Counted from the stretch's first letter, positions 24,959 through 35,583 are shown. The stretch: DNA of 64,000 bases from DASCQC01 sp036012865 (GCA_036012865.1 DASCQC010000026.1:1-64000); one strand, 5' to 3'. Numbers and translations: made by a program. The notes: generated from the sequence alone by a model not told the origin.

Positions 24959-26030
24959 TGCAAAAAATATTCTAGATTATGATGTCATTCAATTGCGAAC
25001 TATCATTAAGTCGCTTGGTCACCCAGAATTTAGAGCTAATCAGCTCCTTCATTGGATCTATCAAAAAAGAGTCTATGAATTTTCATCGATGACCACGCTG
25101 AGTAAAAGTTTCAGGTTGTGGCTACTCGACAATTTCAAGATTGAGATGCCTAAAGTTATCAGTGAAAAACGAAGTGCTGATGACACCATTAAATGGTTGT
25201 TACAACTCGACCCACTTAATAGCATTGAAATGGTATACATTCCTGAAACAAACAGAGGAACATTGTGTGTGTCTTCCCAAGTTGGTTGCGCACTTAATTG
25301 TTCCTTTTGTTTAACAGGAATTCAAGGCTTTAACAGAAATCTATCAACCTCTGAGATTATTTCTCAATTTATTATTGCCAGAGAAAAGTTATCCTCGGAT
25401 TATCCATCACTACACCCCATTACGAACGTCGTATTTATGGGCATGGGGGAACCATTAACCAATGAGCTTGCAGTATTTCCTGCAGCTGGGCTGATGACAA
25501 GTGAACACGCCCTCCATCTGTCTCCGAGAAAAGTCACCATTAGCACTTCCGGCATAGTTCCTGCGATTGTACGAATGAAATCTAGCACCAACGTAAGGCT
25601 TGCCGTATCATTACATGCCTGTAGAGATGATCTCCGAGATCAACTCGTACCCATCAATAAAAAATTCAACCTAAAATCACTGATACAAACATGCATTGAT
25701 CATTATTCTGAAAAAAGAAATTATGTAACCTTTGAATATATTATGATTAATAATATCAATGACACTCATCAGGATTGCTTAGATCTGATTAAAACCGTCA
25801 AAAGGGTCCCTTTCTCCAAAGTCAATTTGATTCCCTTTAATTCCTTTGCTGAATCTAATTATCAACCCACACCGTTGAAAAAAATTGTGGCATTTCAGGC
25901 AAAACTTATTCAATCAAACATTGTCGCTACCATAAGAAAAACTAGGGGCGATGATAAACTGTCTGCATGCGGTCAATTGGCTGGTGTTGTCAAGAATAGG
26001 CTTAAAAAAATTCAATGCAATAATGAATAG
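24933..26030 (+). CDS. rlmN: RlmN, 23S rRNA/tRNA C2-adenosine methyltransferase
   Basis: A radical-SAM enzyme methylating A2503 of 23S rRNA and A37 of some tRNAs. It has CALNCSFC (the CxxxCxxC cluster motif), GMGEPL, and the second methylating cysteine in KLSACGQLAG. The frame stays open to 24909; the ATG at 24933 gives 365 residues, but none of the in-frame starts (24909, 24927, 24933) has a strong ribosome site, so coupling to ndk translation is likely. It converges on mreC with a 19-base overlap. Confidence 0.94.
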   Translation: MCVPVRSNDAKNILDYDVIQLRTIIKSLGHPEFRANQLLHWIYQKRVYEFSSMTTLSKSFRLWLLDNFKIEMPKVISEKRSADDTIKWLLQLDPLNSIEMVYIPETNRGTLCVSSQVGCALNCSFCLTGIQGFNRNLSTSEIISQFIIAREKLSSDYPSLHPITNVVFMGMGEPLTNELAVFPAAGLMTSEHALHLSPRKVTISTSGIVPAIVRMKSSTNVRLAVSLHACRDDLRDQLVPINKKFNLKSLIQTCIDHYSEKRNYVTFEYIMINNINDTHQDCLDLIKTVKRVPFSKVNLIPFNSFAESNYQPTPLKKIVAFQAKLIQSNIVATIRKTRGDDKLSACGQLAGVVKNRLKKIQCNNE

Positions 26031-26797
26031 TACTCACCATACCCTGGCTTTGCTTCCAACTTTATTTTAACATTAAAAAAAGATGAGCCAGGAGGTATAT
26101 CAACATTGATAATCGTTCCTATTTTTAAGCCGTGAGGAAGGTGATTACCCATGCCTGAGCTTAAGATGACATCACCCTCTTTAACGTCTTCATTTTCAGA
26201 GACATAAAGCAACTCTATCAAATCATTATAACCGAGACCTTGGGCTATGTAATGTTGTCCTGTTCGTTGATCAACGATAGCAAAATTAGAATCTTGATCA
26301 GACAGTGCCTTCACCAAAATCTTTTTATTATCGATGGAGGCGACTGTGCCTATTAATCCCGACTCATTGATAATACCATCGCCCTTGCTCGCTTGTACAT
26401 CATGCTCAAGATTGAAAAACATTCGTTTCCTATCTCCCCTATAATCAATAAGGTTTAATTTAATAATAAATGAAGTCTTCTCATCAAAATGATAAGAATT
26501 CAGGCCTTTAATGTTGTGTATTTTCTCAATATGCATTTGTTGCTGAACAACCCGGCTATTCAAAAGGGCATTGTGCGATTTTAGCCTGTCTAGCTCCTCA
26601 ACCATAGAGGATGCATCCGACAATGATTGTTGCAAATGATATATTTTAAATTTAGTATCGTTAAATAGTTTTTGAACATGCGGACTAAGTGGATGCACAA
26701 CAGTGAGTGCAAGCCAAACTCCTAGGATAACGAGCAATGACCTAAAGGCTAATTTTGACCTTTTTCTTTTGTTTTTACTCCGTCGCAAGAAACTCAC
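26012..26797 (-). CDS. mreC: MreC, rod-shape-determining protein
   Basis: Periplasmic scaffold of the elongasome, binding PBP2 and MreB. The 261-residue protein has a basic N-terminus, a membrane helix (about residues 17-36), a coiled coil (about 45-95) and the C-terminal beta domain with GDGIINESGLIGTV and GDVILSSGMGNHLPHGLKIG. It overlaps the mreB stop by 23 bases. mreD, usually next, is not present: the following gene is rlmN on the other strand. Confidence 0.93.
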   Translation of the reverse strand: MSFLRRSKNKRKRSKLAFRSLLVILGVWLALTVVHPLSPHVQKLFNDTKFKIYHLQQSLSDASSMVEELDRLKSHNALLNSRVVQQQMHIEKIHNIKGLNSYHFDEKTSFIIKLNLIDYRGDRKRMFFNLEHDVQASKGDGIINESGLIGTVASIDNKKILVKALSDQDSNFAIVDQRTGQHYIAQGLGYNDLIELLYVSENEDVKEGDVILSSGMGNHLPHGLKIGTIINVDIPPGSSFFNVKIKLEAKPGYGEYYSLLH

Positions 26798-27818
26798 GGC
26801 CTGTAGTCCCTATAATATCTAACACTTTTCCACCACCTCTAACAACACAAGTTAAAGGATCCTCTGCTATGGTCACCGGCAATTCAGTTTCTTCTGAAAG
26901 CAATCTATCAAGCCCTCGTAGCAATGCGCCACCACCGGCTAACATGATACCCGTAGTTTTAACATCAGAAGCTAAATCTGGAGGCAATTGTTCAAGGGCA
27001 TTTCTGATCGCACTAATAATTCCTGATAAAGGTTCTTGAAGTGACTCTAAGACCTCATTTGACGAAATGTTAAATGTGCGTGGAACCCCTTCAGCAACAT
27101 GCCTACCATTGACCGCCATTTCTAAAACTTCATTACTAGGAAACGCCATACCAATCGTTCTTTTGATGCGTTCAGCTGTTACCTCTCCAATCAAACATCC
27201 AAAATTTCTACGAACATAATTGATAATACTTTCATCAAAATGGTCGCCGCCTATTCTAATGGACTGGGAATAAACTATTCCACACAAAGATATGATAGCA
27301 ACTTCCGTTGTACCACCACCAATATCAATAATCATTGAACCGGTAGGTGCTTCAACAGGCATTCCTGCACCTATAGCTGCTGCCATAGGCTCCTCAATCA
27401 GAAACACATTACGAGCGCCTGCTCCATAAGCCGCTTCTCTAATAGCCCTTCTCTCAACTTGTGTTGACCCACAAGGAACACAAATGACGATTTCGGGTCC
27501 AGGCTTATAAAACGGCTTTCTATAAACGGATCGCATAAAATGTTGAAGCATTTTTTCCGTTAAATCAAAATTATCAATCACCCCATTAGCCAGCGGGCGG
27601 ACTGCCCTAATTTTTCTTGGAGTTTTTCCTAGCATCTCATGTGCTTTCTGACCAATAGCTATCACACGCTCTTGGTCCTCATCATCACGTTTTAATGCAA
27701 CAACCGAAGCTTCGTTTAAAACAAGTTCATTGGCCCAATGATCCCAAATCAGAGTATAGTAAGTGCCAAGATCAATCGCAAATGGTCTTGAAAACTTATC
27801 AAACATATTACTAAGCAT
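26775..27818 (-). CDS. mreB: MreB, actin-like rod-shape protein
   Basis: Cytoskeletal filament guiding lateral wall synthesis. The 347-residue protein has the actin-fold motifs IDLGTYYTLIW (phosphate 1), IDIGGGTTEVAII (phosphate 2) and GIMLAGGGALLRGLD (adenosine), plus RPLANGVIDNFDLTEKM. It is divergent from gatCAB, as in many gammaproteobacteria. Confidence 0.97.
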   Translation of the reverse strand: MLSNMFDKFSRPFAIDLGTYYTLIWDHWANELVLNEASVVALKRDDEDQERVIAIGQKAHEMLGKTPRKIRAVRPLANGVIDNFDLTEKMLQHFMRSVYRKPFYKPGPEIVICVPCGSTQVERRAIREAAYGAGARNVFLIEEPMAAAIGAGMPVEAPTGSMIIDIGGGTTEVAIISLCGIVYSQSIRIGGDHFDESIINYVRRNFGCLIGEVTAERIKRTIGMAFPSNEVLEMAVNGRHVAEGVPRTFNISSNEVLESLQEPLSGIISAIRNALEQLPPDLASDVKTTGIMLAGGGALLRGLDRLLSEETELPVTIAEDPLTCVVRGGGKVLDIIGTTGREFLATE

Positions 27819-27863
27819 AATGATCCTAATATTTAAAACCTATAGATTACATGAATTATTCAG

Positions 27864-27891
27864 TTGACACAATCTGAAATAAATTTATTAT
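27864..27891 (+). promoter_or_regulatory. Promoter for gatCAB
   Basis: TTGACA, a 16-base spacer and TATTAT, 62 bases before the gatC ATG. The -35 matches consensus fully. Confidence 0.6.
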
Positions 27892-27952
27892 AGGTAGACA
27901 GTTAATAATTCATAGTAGGTGCGCCATCGATCACAGTAAAGACAAAACTGAA

Positions 27953-28222
27953 ATGTTTGATAATATTTGCAAACTATCTAACATTCATCTTGAGAAAGAA
28001 GACATTGATAAAGTCTGGCCTTCAATAGAAAAAACATTAGCATTATTTGACATATTACAAGAGATTGAAACGGATCATCCTAAGACACTGGACCTTAATA
28101 TAACGGGTGAACATCAACTAAGACCAGACCAAGTGACATTAAACAGTCCAGAAAATATTGATGAACTCAAACATTATGACCCTGAAACCATGAGCTTTAT
28201 CACACCAAAGGTTATTGACTAA
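27953..28222 (+). CDS. gatC: Asp/Glu-tRNA amidotransferase subunit C
   Basis: The 89-residue stabilising subunit of the transamidosome that converts Glu-tRNAGln (and Asp-tRNAAsn) to Gln- or Asn-tRNA. Typical features: CKLSNIHLEKEDI at the start and a conserved LRPDQV segment. Its stop overlaps the gatA ATG by one base (TAATG). Confidence 0.93.
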   Translation: MFDNICKLSNIHLEKEDIDKVWPSIEKTLALFDILQEIETDHPKTLDLNITGEHQLRPDQVTLNSPENIDELKHYDPETMSFITPKVID

Positions 28223-29688
28223 TGGATATTCACGAAAAAACCATCCTTGATTTACAGACCTTACTTGATAATAAAAAGATCTCTAGCGTGGAATTAACTC
28301 AACACTATTTAGATCGAATTGAAGAGTTCAACCCTTCAATCAACTGTTATGTTCATCTGAATAAAGAAGTCTCCATCAACATGGCAAAAAATGCCGATAA
28401 ACTCAGATCATCAGGGTTTAAACATCCTCTCTTGGGCATTCCATTAGCTCATAAAGATATTTTCTGCACCAAGGATTTTCCAACGACTTGTTGCTCTAAA
28501 ATCTTACAAGACTACACGTCTCCTTATAATGCAACCATTATTAATAACCTCATGAAAATTGGTTCAGTTACCCTTGGTAAAGCCAACATGGATGAGTTTG
28601 CAATGGGGTCTACCAATGAAACCAGTATCTATGGGCCCTGCAAGAACCCTTGGAATTTATCCTACGTTCCCGGAGGGTCTTCAGGTGGATCATGTTCAGC
28701 TGTTTCAAGCCAACTTTGCGTGGCATCAACAGGGACGGATACCGGTGGATCTATCCGTCAACCCGCCTCCTTTTGTGGCGTCACTGGACTCAAACCCACC
28801 TACGGAAGGGTCTCAAGGTTCGGCATGATTGCTTTTGCCTCTAGTTTAGATCAAGCAGGGCCAATAGCTCGCTCAAGCATGGACTGTGCTTTGTTACTTG
28901 AATCCATGGCAGGCAAAGACCCTAATGATCTCACTAGCATAGATGTCTCTGTTGAACCTTATTCAAAGAACCTTAATAACACCCCCCTCAAAGGGTGTAC
29001 TATTGGGTTGCCTAAAGAGTTCTTTGACTCAGAATTAGACCCCGGGGTTAGAGGGTCAATAGAAGAAGCTAAAAATGTATTTTCATCATTGGGGGCTTCT
29101 TTTAAAGAGATCAGTATACCTTCTGTTAAATACTCCATAGCCACCTATTATATTATTGCACCCGCTGAAGCCTCATCAAACTTATCACGATATGATGGAG
29201 TTCGTTTTGGCTATCGATGTAAAAATCCCTCTGACCTACAAGAAATGTACAGTAAATCCCGCGCACAAGGTTTCGGTGAAGAAGTCATCAGAAGAATATT
29301 AGTTGGAACTTTCGCCCTTTCAAGTGGCTATTGTGATCAATACTATGACAAAGCCCAACAGGTTCGGGGTATTATTAAAAATGATTTCAAACAAGCATTA
29401 AAAGACATCGATGTGATTCTAACACCAACCTGCCCATGGTCCCCCTTTAAAATTGGCGAAAGAGACCTTGACCCTGTTAAGATGTATAACAATGATGTAT
29501 TTACCAATGTTGTTAACCTTGCTGGACTTCCAGCCATCAGCTTCCCCTCATCATTAGTTAACGGACTACCGAATGGAGTTCAACTCATTGGCAACTATTT
29601 CAAAGAGTCCACATTACTTAGTATGGCTCACCAATTTCAACAAGCCAGTGACTTTCACAAACTGAAACCACTGTTGATTCAACAATGA
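28222..29688 (+). CDS. gatA: Asp/Glu-tRNA amidotransferase subunit A
   Basis: The amidase that releases ammonia from glutamine. The 488-residue protein has the amidase Ser-cisSer-Lys triad: Lys in AHKDIF, the Ser-rich GGSSGGSCSAV and GTDTGGSIRQPA. The length is normal. Confidence 0.97.
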   Translation: MDIHEKTILDLQTLLDNKKISSVELTQHYLDRIEEFNPSINCYVHLNKEVSINMAKNADKLRSSGFKHPLLGIPLAHKDIFCTKDFPTTCCSKILQDYTSPYNATIINNLMKIGSVTLGKANMDEFAMGSTNETSIYGPCKNPWNLSYVPGGSSGGSCSAVSSQLCVASTGTDTGGSIRQPASFCGVTGLKPTYGRVSRFGMIAFASSLDQAGPIARSSMDCALLLESMAGKDPNDLTSIDVSVEPYSKNLNNTPLKGCTIGLPKEFFDSELDPGVRGSIEEAKNVFSSLGASFKEISIPSVKYSIATYYIIAPAEASSNLSRYDGVRFGYRCKNPSDLQEMYSKSRAQGFGEEVIRRILVGTFALSSGYCDQYYDKAQQVRGIIKNDFKQALKDIDVILTPTCPWSPFKIGERDLDPVKMYNNDVFTNVVNLAGLPAISFPSSLVNGLPNGVQLIGNYFKESTLLSMAHQFQQASDFHKLKPLLIQQ

Positions 29689-29695
29689 GACTAAT

Positions 29696-31138
29696 ATGTT
29701 AAACTACCAAGTTGTCATAGGCTTAGAAATACATGTTCAACTCAATACACTATCCAAACTTTTCTCAGGCGCTTCTACTAAATTTGGTCAAAAAGCTAAT
29801 TCTCAAGCCAACATCATTGACTTGGGACTTCCAGGTGTCTTGCCGAACTTAAATCAAGATGTGCTGCGAAAGTCGATCCAACTTGGAACCTCATTGGGAT
29901 CAAAAATTAATAGGTACACGCAATTCACACGTAAGAACTACTTCTATCCAGACCTTCCTAAGGGTTATCAAATCACCCAAGATGTCAACCCAATTATTGT
30001 TGGAGGATCACTAGACATACTCTTAAATGGCAAGAAGAAAACAGTTCGAATTCATCACGCTCATCTTGAAGAAGATGCTGGAAAGTCCATTCATGACCCG
30101 ATGAATAATCGTTCTTTAATTGATTTAAACAGAGCAGGACAACCTCTGATTGAAATTGTCACCGAACCCGATATAAGGAGTATTGATGAGGCAATCTGCT
30201 TTCTCAAAAAGCTTCATCAACTTGTCTGCTATTTAAATATCACTGATGGTAATATGCAAGAAGGATCTTTCAGATGTGATGCCAATATTTCACTTAGGAA
30301 ATTAGGAACAGACCCCTATGGAACCCGCGTCGAAATCAAAAATTTAAATTCATTCAAATTCATAGAAAAAGCTCTTCTATATGAAATTAAGAGACAATCA
30401 GAGTTATTAGAGTCAAACGGCACGATTATCCAACAAACTCGATTATTTGATGAGTCAACCTCTACAACCAAGCCAATGCGCGATAAAGAAACCGCCAATG
30501 ATTATCGATATTTTTTAGAGCCTGACTTACCTCCAATTACCATTAGTGAACCTTATATCAATGCAATTATTCAACAAATGCCTGAACTCCCAGATGTTAA
30601 ACGTCATAAATACATCGAGCGGTACCAGTTAACCGAGTACGATGCAACTGTATTATCTTCATCCATAGACATCGCTAATTATTTTGAGGCTGTCATTGCT
30701 TTACAACTCCCCACTAAACTTACAGCCAACTGGATTTTAGGACCTTTACTCAGCCTTGTTAATAAACATAACATCCATTTTAGAAACCTTCCCATCACAC
30801 CCGAAAGGTTTGCAGGACTTCTTATCACTGTTGATAAACAAACCATCTCTAGCACACAAGGAAAAGAAGTGTTGGAAATTATGTACAGTTCAGATCAACT
30901 GGCTACAGAGATAATTCAAGAAAAAGGCATGCAGCAAATCTCAGACGAAAGTGAATTAATAACCGTCATTGAATCTGTTATTCAATCACACCCCAAACAA
31001 GTGCAACAATATTTAGAGGGTAAAGAAAAGTTGCTTGGTTTTTTCGTCGGTCAAATCATGAAAGCAACCAAAGGTAAAGCTAACCCATCTTTATTAAACA
31101 AACTTGTCAAACAATCCCTTAATTCAGTCAAGAGCTAA
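29696..31138 (+). CDS. gatB: Asp/Glu-tRNA amidotransferase subunit B
   Basis: The subunit that binds misacylated tRNA and activates its carboxylate. The 480-residue protein has VIGLEIHVQLNT, the zinc/ATP-site motif KNYFYPDLPKGYQI, DLNRAGQPLIEIV and MQEGSFRCDANISL, then the YqeY-like C-terminal tail. It completes gatCAB; the MFS gene begins four bases after the stop. Confidence 0.97.
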   Translation: MLNYQVVIGLEIHVQLNTLSKLFSGASTKFGQKANSQANIIDLGLPGVLPNLNQDVLRKSIQLGTSLGSKINRYTQFTRKNYFYPDLPKGYQITQDVNPIIVGGSLDILLNGKKKTVRIHHAHLEEDAGKSIHDPMNNRSLIDLNRAGQPLIEIVTEPDIRSIDEAICFLKKLHQLVCYLNITDGNMQEGSFRCDANISLRKLGTDPYGTRVEIKNLNSFKFIEKALLYEIKRQSELLESNGTIIQQTRLFDESTSTTKPMRDKETANDYRYFLEPDLPPITISEPYINAIIQQMPELPDVKRHKYIERYQLTEYDATVLSSSIDIANYFEAVIALQLPTKLTANWILGPLLSLVNKHNIHFRNLPITPERFAGLLITVDKQTISSTQGKEVLEIMYSSDQLATEIIQEKGMQQISDESELITVIESVIQSHPKQVQQYLEGKEKLLGFFVGQIMKATKGKANPSLLNKLVKQSLNSVKS

Positions 31139-31142
31139 CAAT

Positions 31143-32387
31143 ATGTCAAAAGATCCAAAAAACCAGTTATCTTTAGGCTGGCTAATGTTTTTTATTACAG
31201 CTTTATTTTACTTTTATGAATATTTACTTCGAGTCATGCCCGCCTCAATGTTCAATTTCTTTTCCAACACCTATCACCTATCATCTGTACAAATGGGATC
31301 CATTGATTCAGCTTATTATTGGGCCTATACCCCTTTACAACTTTTTGTCGGCCCTTTGATAGATCAATTTGGCGTTAAAAACTTAACCATGATCGCCGTA
31401 GCTTTGTGCATAGTTGGGACCTATCTAATTGGATTCATCCATCTCTACGATTGGATATTGTTTGGACGGTTTATGATTGGATTTGGATCAGCTTTTGCTT
31501 TTGTGGCTGTTTTAAAAGTTGCCTCTGTCTGGCTGCCAAAAAAATATTTCAGCTTCGTGACGGGAACAACTACTTCACTTGGCATGCTCGGAGCCATTTT
31601 AGGTCAAGTCCTAATAACTGAACTATTTGACTCATTTGGGCACTCTAATACATTTTTTCTAATCTTGTTTTTGGGCCTATTCATTCTCATTATCACTGCT
31701 TTATTCATTCAAGACAAACCCAGAAGGATTTCTCATAAGCCAGGCAGAAGAATTAAAATATTAACCAAAAGTTTATTTACCGTAGGCACCAACCCTCAAG
31801 TTATCTTAAGTGGAATGCTCGGCGCGGGTTTGTTTATGCCCACACTTATATTTTGTGGCTTTTGGGGCAGGCCCTATTTTGAACAAATTCATCATGCAAG
31901 CTCATTAGAAGCATCATTAATGACCAGCCTTGTCTTTTGGGGATGGATTGTGGGTGGACCCTTATCAGGAATATACTCTAGCAAATTAGACAACCGAAGA
32001 ATATTTATTCGAACGGGTTCTCTAATATCAGCTATCATCTTAATAACATTAATTTATCTGCCCGTTACCAATCATTTTGTCATTTATATTCTCATGTTCT
32101 TTTTAGGTTTGTTCAGCTCTGTAGAAATCCTAGTGTTCTCTTTGGCTGCAGACCATTGCTCTAGGCACTACACAGCAACAGCTGTGGCGGTAACCAATAT
32201 GATCGTCATGACCTCTGGATTTTTACAGCCCTACATTGGAAGATCTTTGGAAAACTTCCGAGTTACTCCAACCTCCTTTTCTGAAGAAGGCTTTCAACAG
32301 TCGTTAATTATATTGCCTGCCAGTTTATTACTGTGCTACTTATTTTCATTTTTAATCAGAGAGAAGAAACATGGAAACACAGAATAA
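31143..32387 (+). CDS. MFS transporter
   Basis: A 414-residue, 12-helix major facilitator. The loop 2-3 motif is degenerate (GPLIDQFGVKNL), and RFMIGFGSAFAFVAVLKVASVWLP resembles MFS permeases common in Legionella and Coxiella relatives, several of which import amino acids or nucleosides. The ATG at 31143 avoids overlap with gatB. The substrate is unknown. It overlaps miaB by 17 bases and lies inside the gatCAB-miaB run. Confidence 0.85.
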   Translation: MSKDPKNQLSLGWLMFFITALFYFYEYLLRVMPASMFNFFSNTYHLSSVQMGSIDSAYYWAYTPLQLFVGPLIDQFGVKNLTMIAVALCIVGTYLIGFIHLYDWILFGRFMIGFGSAFAFVAVLKVASVWLPKKYFSFVTGTTTSLGMLGAILGQVLITELFDSFGHSNTFFLILFLGLFILIITALFIQDKPRRISHKPGRRIKILTKSLFTVGTNPQVILSGMLGAGLFMPTLIFCGFWGRPYFEQIHHASSLEASLMTSLVFWGWIVGGPLSGIYSSKLDNRRIFIRTGSLISAIILITLIYLPVTNHFVIYILMFFLGLFSSVEILVFSLAADHCSRHYTATAVAVTNMIVMTSGFLQPYIGRSLENFRVTPTSFSEEGFQQSLIILPASLLLCYLFSFLIREKKHGNTE

Positions 32388-33720
32388 TAAACCTCATCAA
32401 AAATTTATTTTCCTCAAGACATATGGCTGCCAGATGAATGAATACGATTCGCATGCCATGATCAAACTTATGGAAAAACAACATAACATGATATTAACAG
32501 ATGATATCGATATTGCCGATTTGCTGGTCATGAATACCTGCTCAATTCGCGATAAAGCTCAAGAAAAAGTATTCTCTGAATTAGGGCGTTGGAAACAACT
32601 TAAGGATAAAAACCCCAACTGTGTCATTGCAGTTTCAGGTTGTGTTGCAAGTCAAGAAGGTCAAGATCTACTCAAACGAGCTCCTGTTATAGATCTTATC
32701 TTAGGGCCGCAAACAATCCACAAGCTTCCGTTAATGTATCAATCTTTTTTACATCATCGTCAACCTATCTGCGATGTATCTTTCCCTGAAATTGAAAAAT
32801 TTGATAATTTACCTATTCACTCCCATAGTATTTCATCGTATTTATCTATCATGGAAGGATGCAGTAAATATTGTTCTTACTGTGTGGTGCCTTATACTCG
32901 AGGTGAAGAAATTTCCAGGCCCTTTAATTCAGTCCTAAAAGAAGCTCATAAATTAGCTGAGAGTGGAACCAAAGAGATCCACTTGCTGGGTCAAAATGTG
33001 AATGATTATCTAGGAAAAATGAGTGATACAGAACACCCTGCTGACCTAGCACTATTGATACAATACATTGCCTCTATTGAATCAATCCAACGCATTAGAT
33101 TTACCACCTCTCATCCAACTGCCTTTTCGGATAACTTAATTCTTGCTTACGAAGAGGAACCCAAGCTAGTCAATCATCTCCACCTACCCGTTCAATCCGG
33201 ATCCAACCGTATCTTATCACACATGAAACGTGGCTATACCCATGAGCATTATCGTGAGCGAGTAGAAAAACTCAGAAATGTAAGGCCTGATATATCCCTC
33301 TCTTCAGATTTTATTGTTGGCTATCCTGGGGAAACTGATAAAGATTTTGAAGCAACCATGAACCTTATCCATGATATTAAATTTGACCATTCATTCAGCT
33401 TCATATTCAGCCCTCGACCAGGAACTCCCGCTGCTGAAATGGATGACCCTATTCCTTTATTAGAAAAAAAAGCTCGACTAAAGCTTTTACAAGAAACCAT
33501 CACACTCAATACCAATAAAATTAGCATGAATATGCTACATACAACACAAAAAGTCTTAATTACAGGACCGTCTAAAAAGAACCCTCTAGAATGGCAAGGC
33601 AGGACTGAAAATAATCGTGTCGTTAATATTCCGGCGTCATCACTATCTCAAGGTCAGCTCGTCAACATTATGATTACCAAGGTCAACAATAACTCCTTGC
33701 GTGGAAGACTAACCTCATAA
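32371..33720 (+). CDS. miaB: MiaB, tRNA methylthiotransferase
   Basis: A radical-SAM enzyme adding the methylthio group to i6A37 made by MiaA. The 449-residue protein has the N-terminal UPF0004 cluster cysteines (KTYGCQMNEYDS, MNTCSIRDKA, SGCVAS), the radical-SAM CSKYCSYCVVPYTRGEE and a C-terminal TRAM domain. Confidence 0.97.
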   Translation: METQNNKPHQKFIFLKTYGCQMNEYDSHAMIKLMEKQHNMILTDDIDIADLLVMNTCSIRDKAQEKVFSELGRWKQLKDKNPNCVIAVSGCVASQEGQDLLKRAPVIDLILGPQTIHKLPLMYQSFLHHRQPICDVSFPEIEKFDNLPIHSHSISSYLSIMEGCSKYCSYCVVPYTRGEEISRPFNSVLKEAHKLAESGTKEIHLLGQNVNDYLGKMSDTEHPADLALLIQYIASIESIQRIRFTTSHPTAFSDNLILAYEEEPKLVNHLHLPVQSGSNRILSHMKRGYTHEHYRERVEKLRNVRPDISLSSDFIVGYPGETDKDFEATMNLIHDIKFDHSFSFIFSPRPGTPAAEMDDPIPLLEKKARLKLLQETITLNTNKISMNMLHTTQKVLITGPSKKNPLEWQGRTENNRVVNIPASSLSQGQLVNIMITKVNNNSLRGRLTS

Positions 33721-33745
33721 GTTAGTTAACATTCATTCATTTTTA

Positions 33746-33773
33746 TTGACAACTTTGCATCTTTTGTTAAAAT
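33746..33773 (+). promoter_or_regulatory. Promoter upstream of the ankyrin-like membrane gene
   Basis: TTGACA, a 16-base spacer and TAAAAT, 26 bases before the ATG. It is a near-consensus promoter that gives this gene its own transcript. Confidence 0.6.
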
Positions 33774-33799
33774 TTTTATTATGAATAAAGATTTCCAAT

Positions 33800-35524
33800 A
33801 TGAAATTTAAATGGATTATATTTGACACCGCACTAGGCATTACGATCATAACTACCCAGCAATTACTTCATACCCACTTTCGCTACACCTCAGCAACTAA
33901 TTTTCATCCCCTTGATTTAGATGAATGTCAAAAACCTCAAGTTCAATCCGACATCAACCCACTCCTTTTATTGATTCAGGAATATCAAAAAGTCGAAAAA
34001 GATATCAGAATAGTCTTCCCTTACTTATTTCCCAATGCCCCTATTAGTAATTTTAAGATAATACAAGAACTTTTACATATTGGGCCTGATGATACCTACC
34101 CGTTAAAACAAATTACCTCATGGCAATCTGATGATATTAGTCAACACACTGATACCCCTTCACCGCTTGCAAAAAATTTAAACGTACTCAAATTACTGTT
34201 TCAGTCTGATTTTGATATTCCCTCTATTAATCTACTAGAATTAGCCTGTATTTTTGAAAATGAAGCCGTCATTAATTATTTATTAAACGCAAATAATCCG
34301 ACCTATAAGGTTAGTTTCAATGCTCTTAAAATATCTCAACTATGCCATCTTAAAAACATACAAAAACTGTTGTTTAAACATCACATGCGTATCACCCCAA
34401 AAGATGAACTATCAAATTGGATGTCAGAGCATAGCAGTAACTTTCCTTTCCTTAATGCTATCTGGAGAACAATCAAATCACCTGCATCCTTTGCTCAACA
34501 CATCGGAACTCATCGAGGAAAACTATCGATAGTTGTTCCTCTAGACCAAGATGTGACTCAATACCTATCTCTAGCAGACCTTCCCCACCCAACACTGTGC
34601 GCAATTGACACTTCCATAATCCGAAGAAATGACAAAGATACGATGCATACATTTTTTTCTCATCAAATTAATATAACCTCTATCTTAAAAATTAGAGAGT
34701 TTTTGAGCCCAAAAGATGATCGTAACCTACAAAAAGCATTGCCATCAATCCTTGAGACACCCCTATCTCCCATGAGGACAGGTACACCCATCCGATCATC
34801 TGATCAAAGCCTCTCTTCACCTTCAGTTTATCATTATATTTTTTCCAAAATTTTCAATATTATGATGCTTGTCTTAACAATGTATTACGCTTTAACCTCC
34901 CCTACAATATGGTTGTCTTCTGTATCTTTTACCTGTAACAGCCTATTACTTTATGGCTCAATTCATGAAGCGCGCCTACACTATAGCGATACCGGAACCT
35001 TTTTGTTTAATATTTTATTTCAAAATAAAATGATTAAAATGTTATCGCCTTCATTGTACCTATTAATCTATATATACCTAGAAAGTTATTGTTGGAGTTT
35101 ATTATTCAATCTTACTATCCTAAACCTGTCACCAGTTTTAGGGGTATATTTTTCTCAGACCTTGATGGAAAATATACTTTATATTATCTCATTTGCTCTG
35201 ACCAGTTTTTATACACCCCTTGTCCAGGTATACCAGTATTTTACCAATCAAAACGTTATCATTCGTAGCGAGTTCTACTTTATTAACCATTTTATCTTAG
35301 ATGTACTAAGATATTCTAATCAAAGCTTTCAAGCCTTATGGAGTAATTTCAAAAGCTCGTTTGATACCAATGAAAAAGACCTTACCATACTCGGTTCTTG
35401 TTCAGCTTTATCAGCACTTTGCATACAACAACCCCCCTACAGATTACTTCTTATGGTGGGATGTTTAGCAGCACGCTCGATAACACAGCAGAACTTTTTT
35501 CACTCGCCTACGCATAAACCCTAA
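33800..35524 (+). CDS. Ankyrin-like repeat membrane protein of unknown function
   Basis: A 574-residue protein that I cannot assign. A hydrophobic N-terminus (residues 6-20) may be an anchor. Residues about 126-200 look like two or three degenerate ankyrin repeats: LLELACIFENEAVINYLLNA and LCHLKNIQKLLFKHH have the paired-helix spacing. After a Ser/Pro-rich linker come hydrophobic helices around 352-386, 417-445 and 455-478. The combination of ankyrin-like repeats and membrane helices fits an effector of a host-associated bacterium, but no secretion signal is certain. It separates miaB from phoH, which are normally adjacent. Confidence 0.6.
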   Translation: MKFKWIIFDTALGITIITTQQLLHTHFRYTSATNFHPLDLDECQKPQVQSDINPLLLLIQEYQKVEKDIRIVFPYLFPNAPISNFKIIQELLHIGPDDTYPLKQITSWQSDDISQHTDTPSPLAKNLNVLKLLFQSDFDIPSINLLELACIFENEAVINYLLNANNPTYKVSFNALKISQLCHLKNIQKLLFKHHMRITPKDELSNWMSEHSSNFPFLNAIWRTIKSPASFAQHIGTHRGKLSIVVPLDQDVTQYLSLADLPHPTLCAIDTSIIRRNDKDTMHTFFSHQINITSILKIREFLSPKDDRNLQKALPSILETPLSPMRTGTPIRSSDQSLSSPSVYHYIFSKIFNIMMLVLTMYYALTSPTIWLSSVSFTCNSLLLYGSIHEARLHYSDTGTFLFNILFQNKMIKMLSPSLYLLIYIYLESYCWSLLFNLTILNLSPVLGVYFSQTLMENILYIISFALTSFYTPLVQVYQYFTNQNVIIRSEFYFINHFILDVLRYSNQSFQALWSNFKSSFDTNEKDLTILGSCSALSALCIQQPPYRLLLMVGCLAARSITQQNFFHSPTHKP

Positions 35525-35583
35525 TTTATTGCATTTTTATCATTCTTTCATAGACATGAATGTAATTTAAAAGAATAAACATG